The notes under the pieces were generated by a model, which searched no databases, had not been told where the DNA came from, and saw only the letters and a list, made by a program, of their open reading frames with translations. A stretch of 64,000 nt of DNA from Megalobrama amblycephala. Taxonomy: Eukaryota > Chordata > Actinopteri > Cypriniformes > Xenocyprididae. Where the stretch lies: the NCBI RefSeq assembly GCF_018812025.1, contig NC_063044.1, positions 71,605,749 through 71,669,748 on the forward strand, read 5' to 3'. Made by a program: the position numbers and the translations under genes. Shown piece after piece: positions 62,501 to 64,000 of the stretch (position 1 is the first letter of the stretch; the number at the start of each line of letters is the position of its first letter).

Positions 62501-63690
62501 ACAGCATAGTTTTAAAGGGGCAAGTTGGCTCCATCCTTCAGATGCGATCCTCCAATGAGACGTTGCTATATGGAGCTTAGACACGCCTCGTCTATTGTCT
62601 ATTGATCACATTGCGTGATATCTGCGGAACATTCTCCTGTTTTATTAACAACTTTATAACGTTTCTTAATATCTTCCTGATACTGAATTTCAATGTTTCA
62701 TTCACACAGAATTACAGGGAATTATAAACTCTGTATTTAGAGCTCAAACATGACACACTTCTTACACACATATTACTAGACTGACCTAATTAAAACAGTG
62801 ATTACAAGAGAAAGAAAAGGCATACGGGAATACAAACATATAATGCATTGAATCCAACATGTTAGTAATCACATCATAGCATGTGTTATTCTAGATATAG
62901 TTAATATTTTAAATGATCAACAATTGTCCTTTAGAGATTGAAGATTGAGTCTGTAAGCATAGAGTCATTGAACAGCGACCAGAGTCACAAGTGACCGGGT
63001 CAAAACGGACTCCTAATCAGGAGGATGTCTGTGTGGATCCGTTGTTCTTTTCAGGTCTGTTCAATTAGTGTTTCCTGTTCTGTTCGTTTGATACAAAAGG
63101 GTTTTGTGAGCGTCTATAAATTTAATGTGATCAGGAAGGCCTCAGAACAGATATTCTCTGTTCTTAAGTCACGTTAACACTTCTCTTAATGCTGACTAGC
63201 TGGAATACAGTCAGTGTTACTGCACACTTTTTTAACATCATTGCCTCCCATTGATGTATGTTAATCTGTTGCTAGGGTCAGACACAGTAATTTAACTTAC
63301 TGGTGTGTCAGCATTTATTTTACATGTATTATACATAGCATTATACATACATGTAGGGCATCGCTCGACAGAACTTACCAATGACTTTATCAATGAACAA
63401 CGTGATCGAACAAAGCTTCATTTGACAAAGGATTCATTCGCTGACCCCAGAATCCCTGGGGGCACTGGATAGCTCCTAATTGTAACTTTACACGGTTGCA
63501 GGGCTAGAGACGAACTTTTGGAATACAAAATTTGGTAACTAAAAAGATTTAAAATCAGCTCAGCCTGTTAGTCGTATTTACCATTAATCTAACTGGAAAA
63601 TCATCAATCAACAACAAGATAACATCCCTATTTAAATTCTCCCAAAACAGTCGAGTTTATTTATTAATTTCTTTAATTTACACCTATACA
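62501..63690. other. Non-coding stretch, nothing recognised
   Basis: AT-rich, no genes. A short inverted repeat TACATGTATTATACATAGCA / GCATTATACATACATGTAG lies at 63323-63356. Confidence 0.35.
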
Positions 63691-63696
63691 AACTAG

Positions 63697-64000
63697 CCTG
63701 GGTGCCAGCCCGAACCCCGCCCACAACATTTTTTGGACGGGAAGTTCGGTCTGGACTCGATCCATTGTGGAGTAATTATGCTCGGCTCCCAGAAGGCCGA
63801 GCCAATCAAATTGCCAGGGCGGGCTTTAATCGATGATGGACAGGCTATCTGCGGTTACGTAACCACCCACGTCATCAAAGAGCGCTTGGGGAGTTTGATT
63901 GACAAGCGATCTAACCAATCAGGGGCGCGTTTCCCGAAGCGAACTATGGTCGCAAGTTCCGTCGTTACCATTAGAGTTCAATGGGACTTACGACCATGGT
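63697..64000. repeat. MITE ends at the window edge
   Basis: CTAGCCTGGGTGCCAGCCCG at 63698 is a common cyprinid MITE end. CGCGTTTCCCGAAGCGAACT and TTCCGTCGTTACC at 63926-63970 belong to another MITE that continues beyond the window. Confidence 0.45.

Overview
The window is teleost nuclear DNA, most likely from a cyprinid (zebrafish/carp-type). The evidence is low gene density, exon-split immunoglobulin receptor genes, and a crowd of fish repeats: L2/Rex1-type LINEs, Ty3/Gypsy and DIRS retrotransposons, Tc1, PIF/Harbinger and hAT elements, TTAA-target MITEs and solo LTRs. I see no prokaryotic operons, CRISPR arrays or RNA genes. The species cannot be fixed from the sequence alone.

Host genes. 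Two paralogous minus-strand genes form a direct tandem pair. Both encode an inhibitory-type receptor with two Ig domains, and the closest family I know is the cyprinid DICPs (diverse immunoglobulin domain-containing proteins). Gene A runs from its start codon at 21958 down to at least 1557; its last exons are not found in the window. Gene B is complete, from 53803 down to a stop at 36080. Gene B has eight exons (signal peptide, Ig D1, Ig D2, Ser/Thr stalk, transmembrane, three cytoplasmic) that join in phase into about 373 aa, with one ITIM (VTYSEV). The exon sizes and phases of A and B match. Their introns and about 1.7 kb of 5' flank are closely similar, including a TATA box and ETS/RUNX-like sites. 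A piece of 3'-flank-like DNA at 27.9-28.6 kb repeats the true 3' flank of gene B (34.8-35.4 kb) and may be the trace of a third copy.

Layout. 1-0.86 kb: DIRS gag remains. 1.5-22 kb: gene A, whose introns hold a deeply nested stack (LINE inside LINE, two DNA elements inside the inner LINE, and another element inside one of those), a Harbinger-like element containing a solo LTR, and a 4-kb TIR-bounded block. 23.5-26.7 kb: an internally deleted Gypsy element with both LTRs. 27-36 kb: fragments of Gypsy, hAT-like, LINE and DIRS DNA. 36-53.8 kb: gene B, whose D2-stalk intron holds DIRS, MITE, palindromic, Gypsy and LINE DNA, and whose D1-D2 intron holds a Tc1 element carrying three later insertions. 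55.5-56.8 kb: a possible SAMD3-like exon fragment cut from its continuation by a TTAA element. 57-64 kb: LINE and SINE pieces, a Harbinger transposase with its acidic triad still present, an opposing MADF exon, and MITE ends.

No coding mobile element appears able to move by itself: each has stops, frameshifts, deletions or substituted catalytic residues. The biological interest is the receptor pair, its exon gain and loss, its diverging D1 faces, and the datable nested insertions. All calls were made by eye from translation, motifs and repeat boundaries; no alignment was run.
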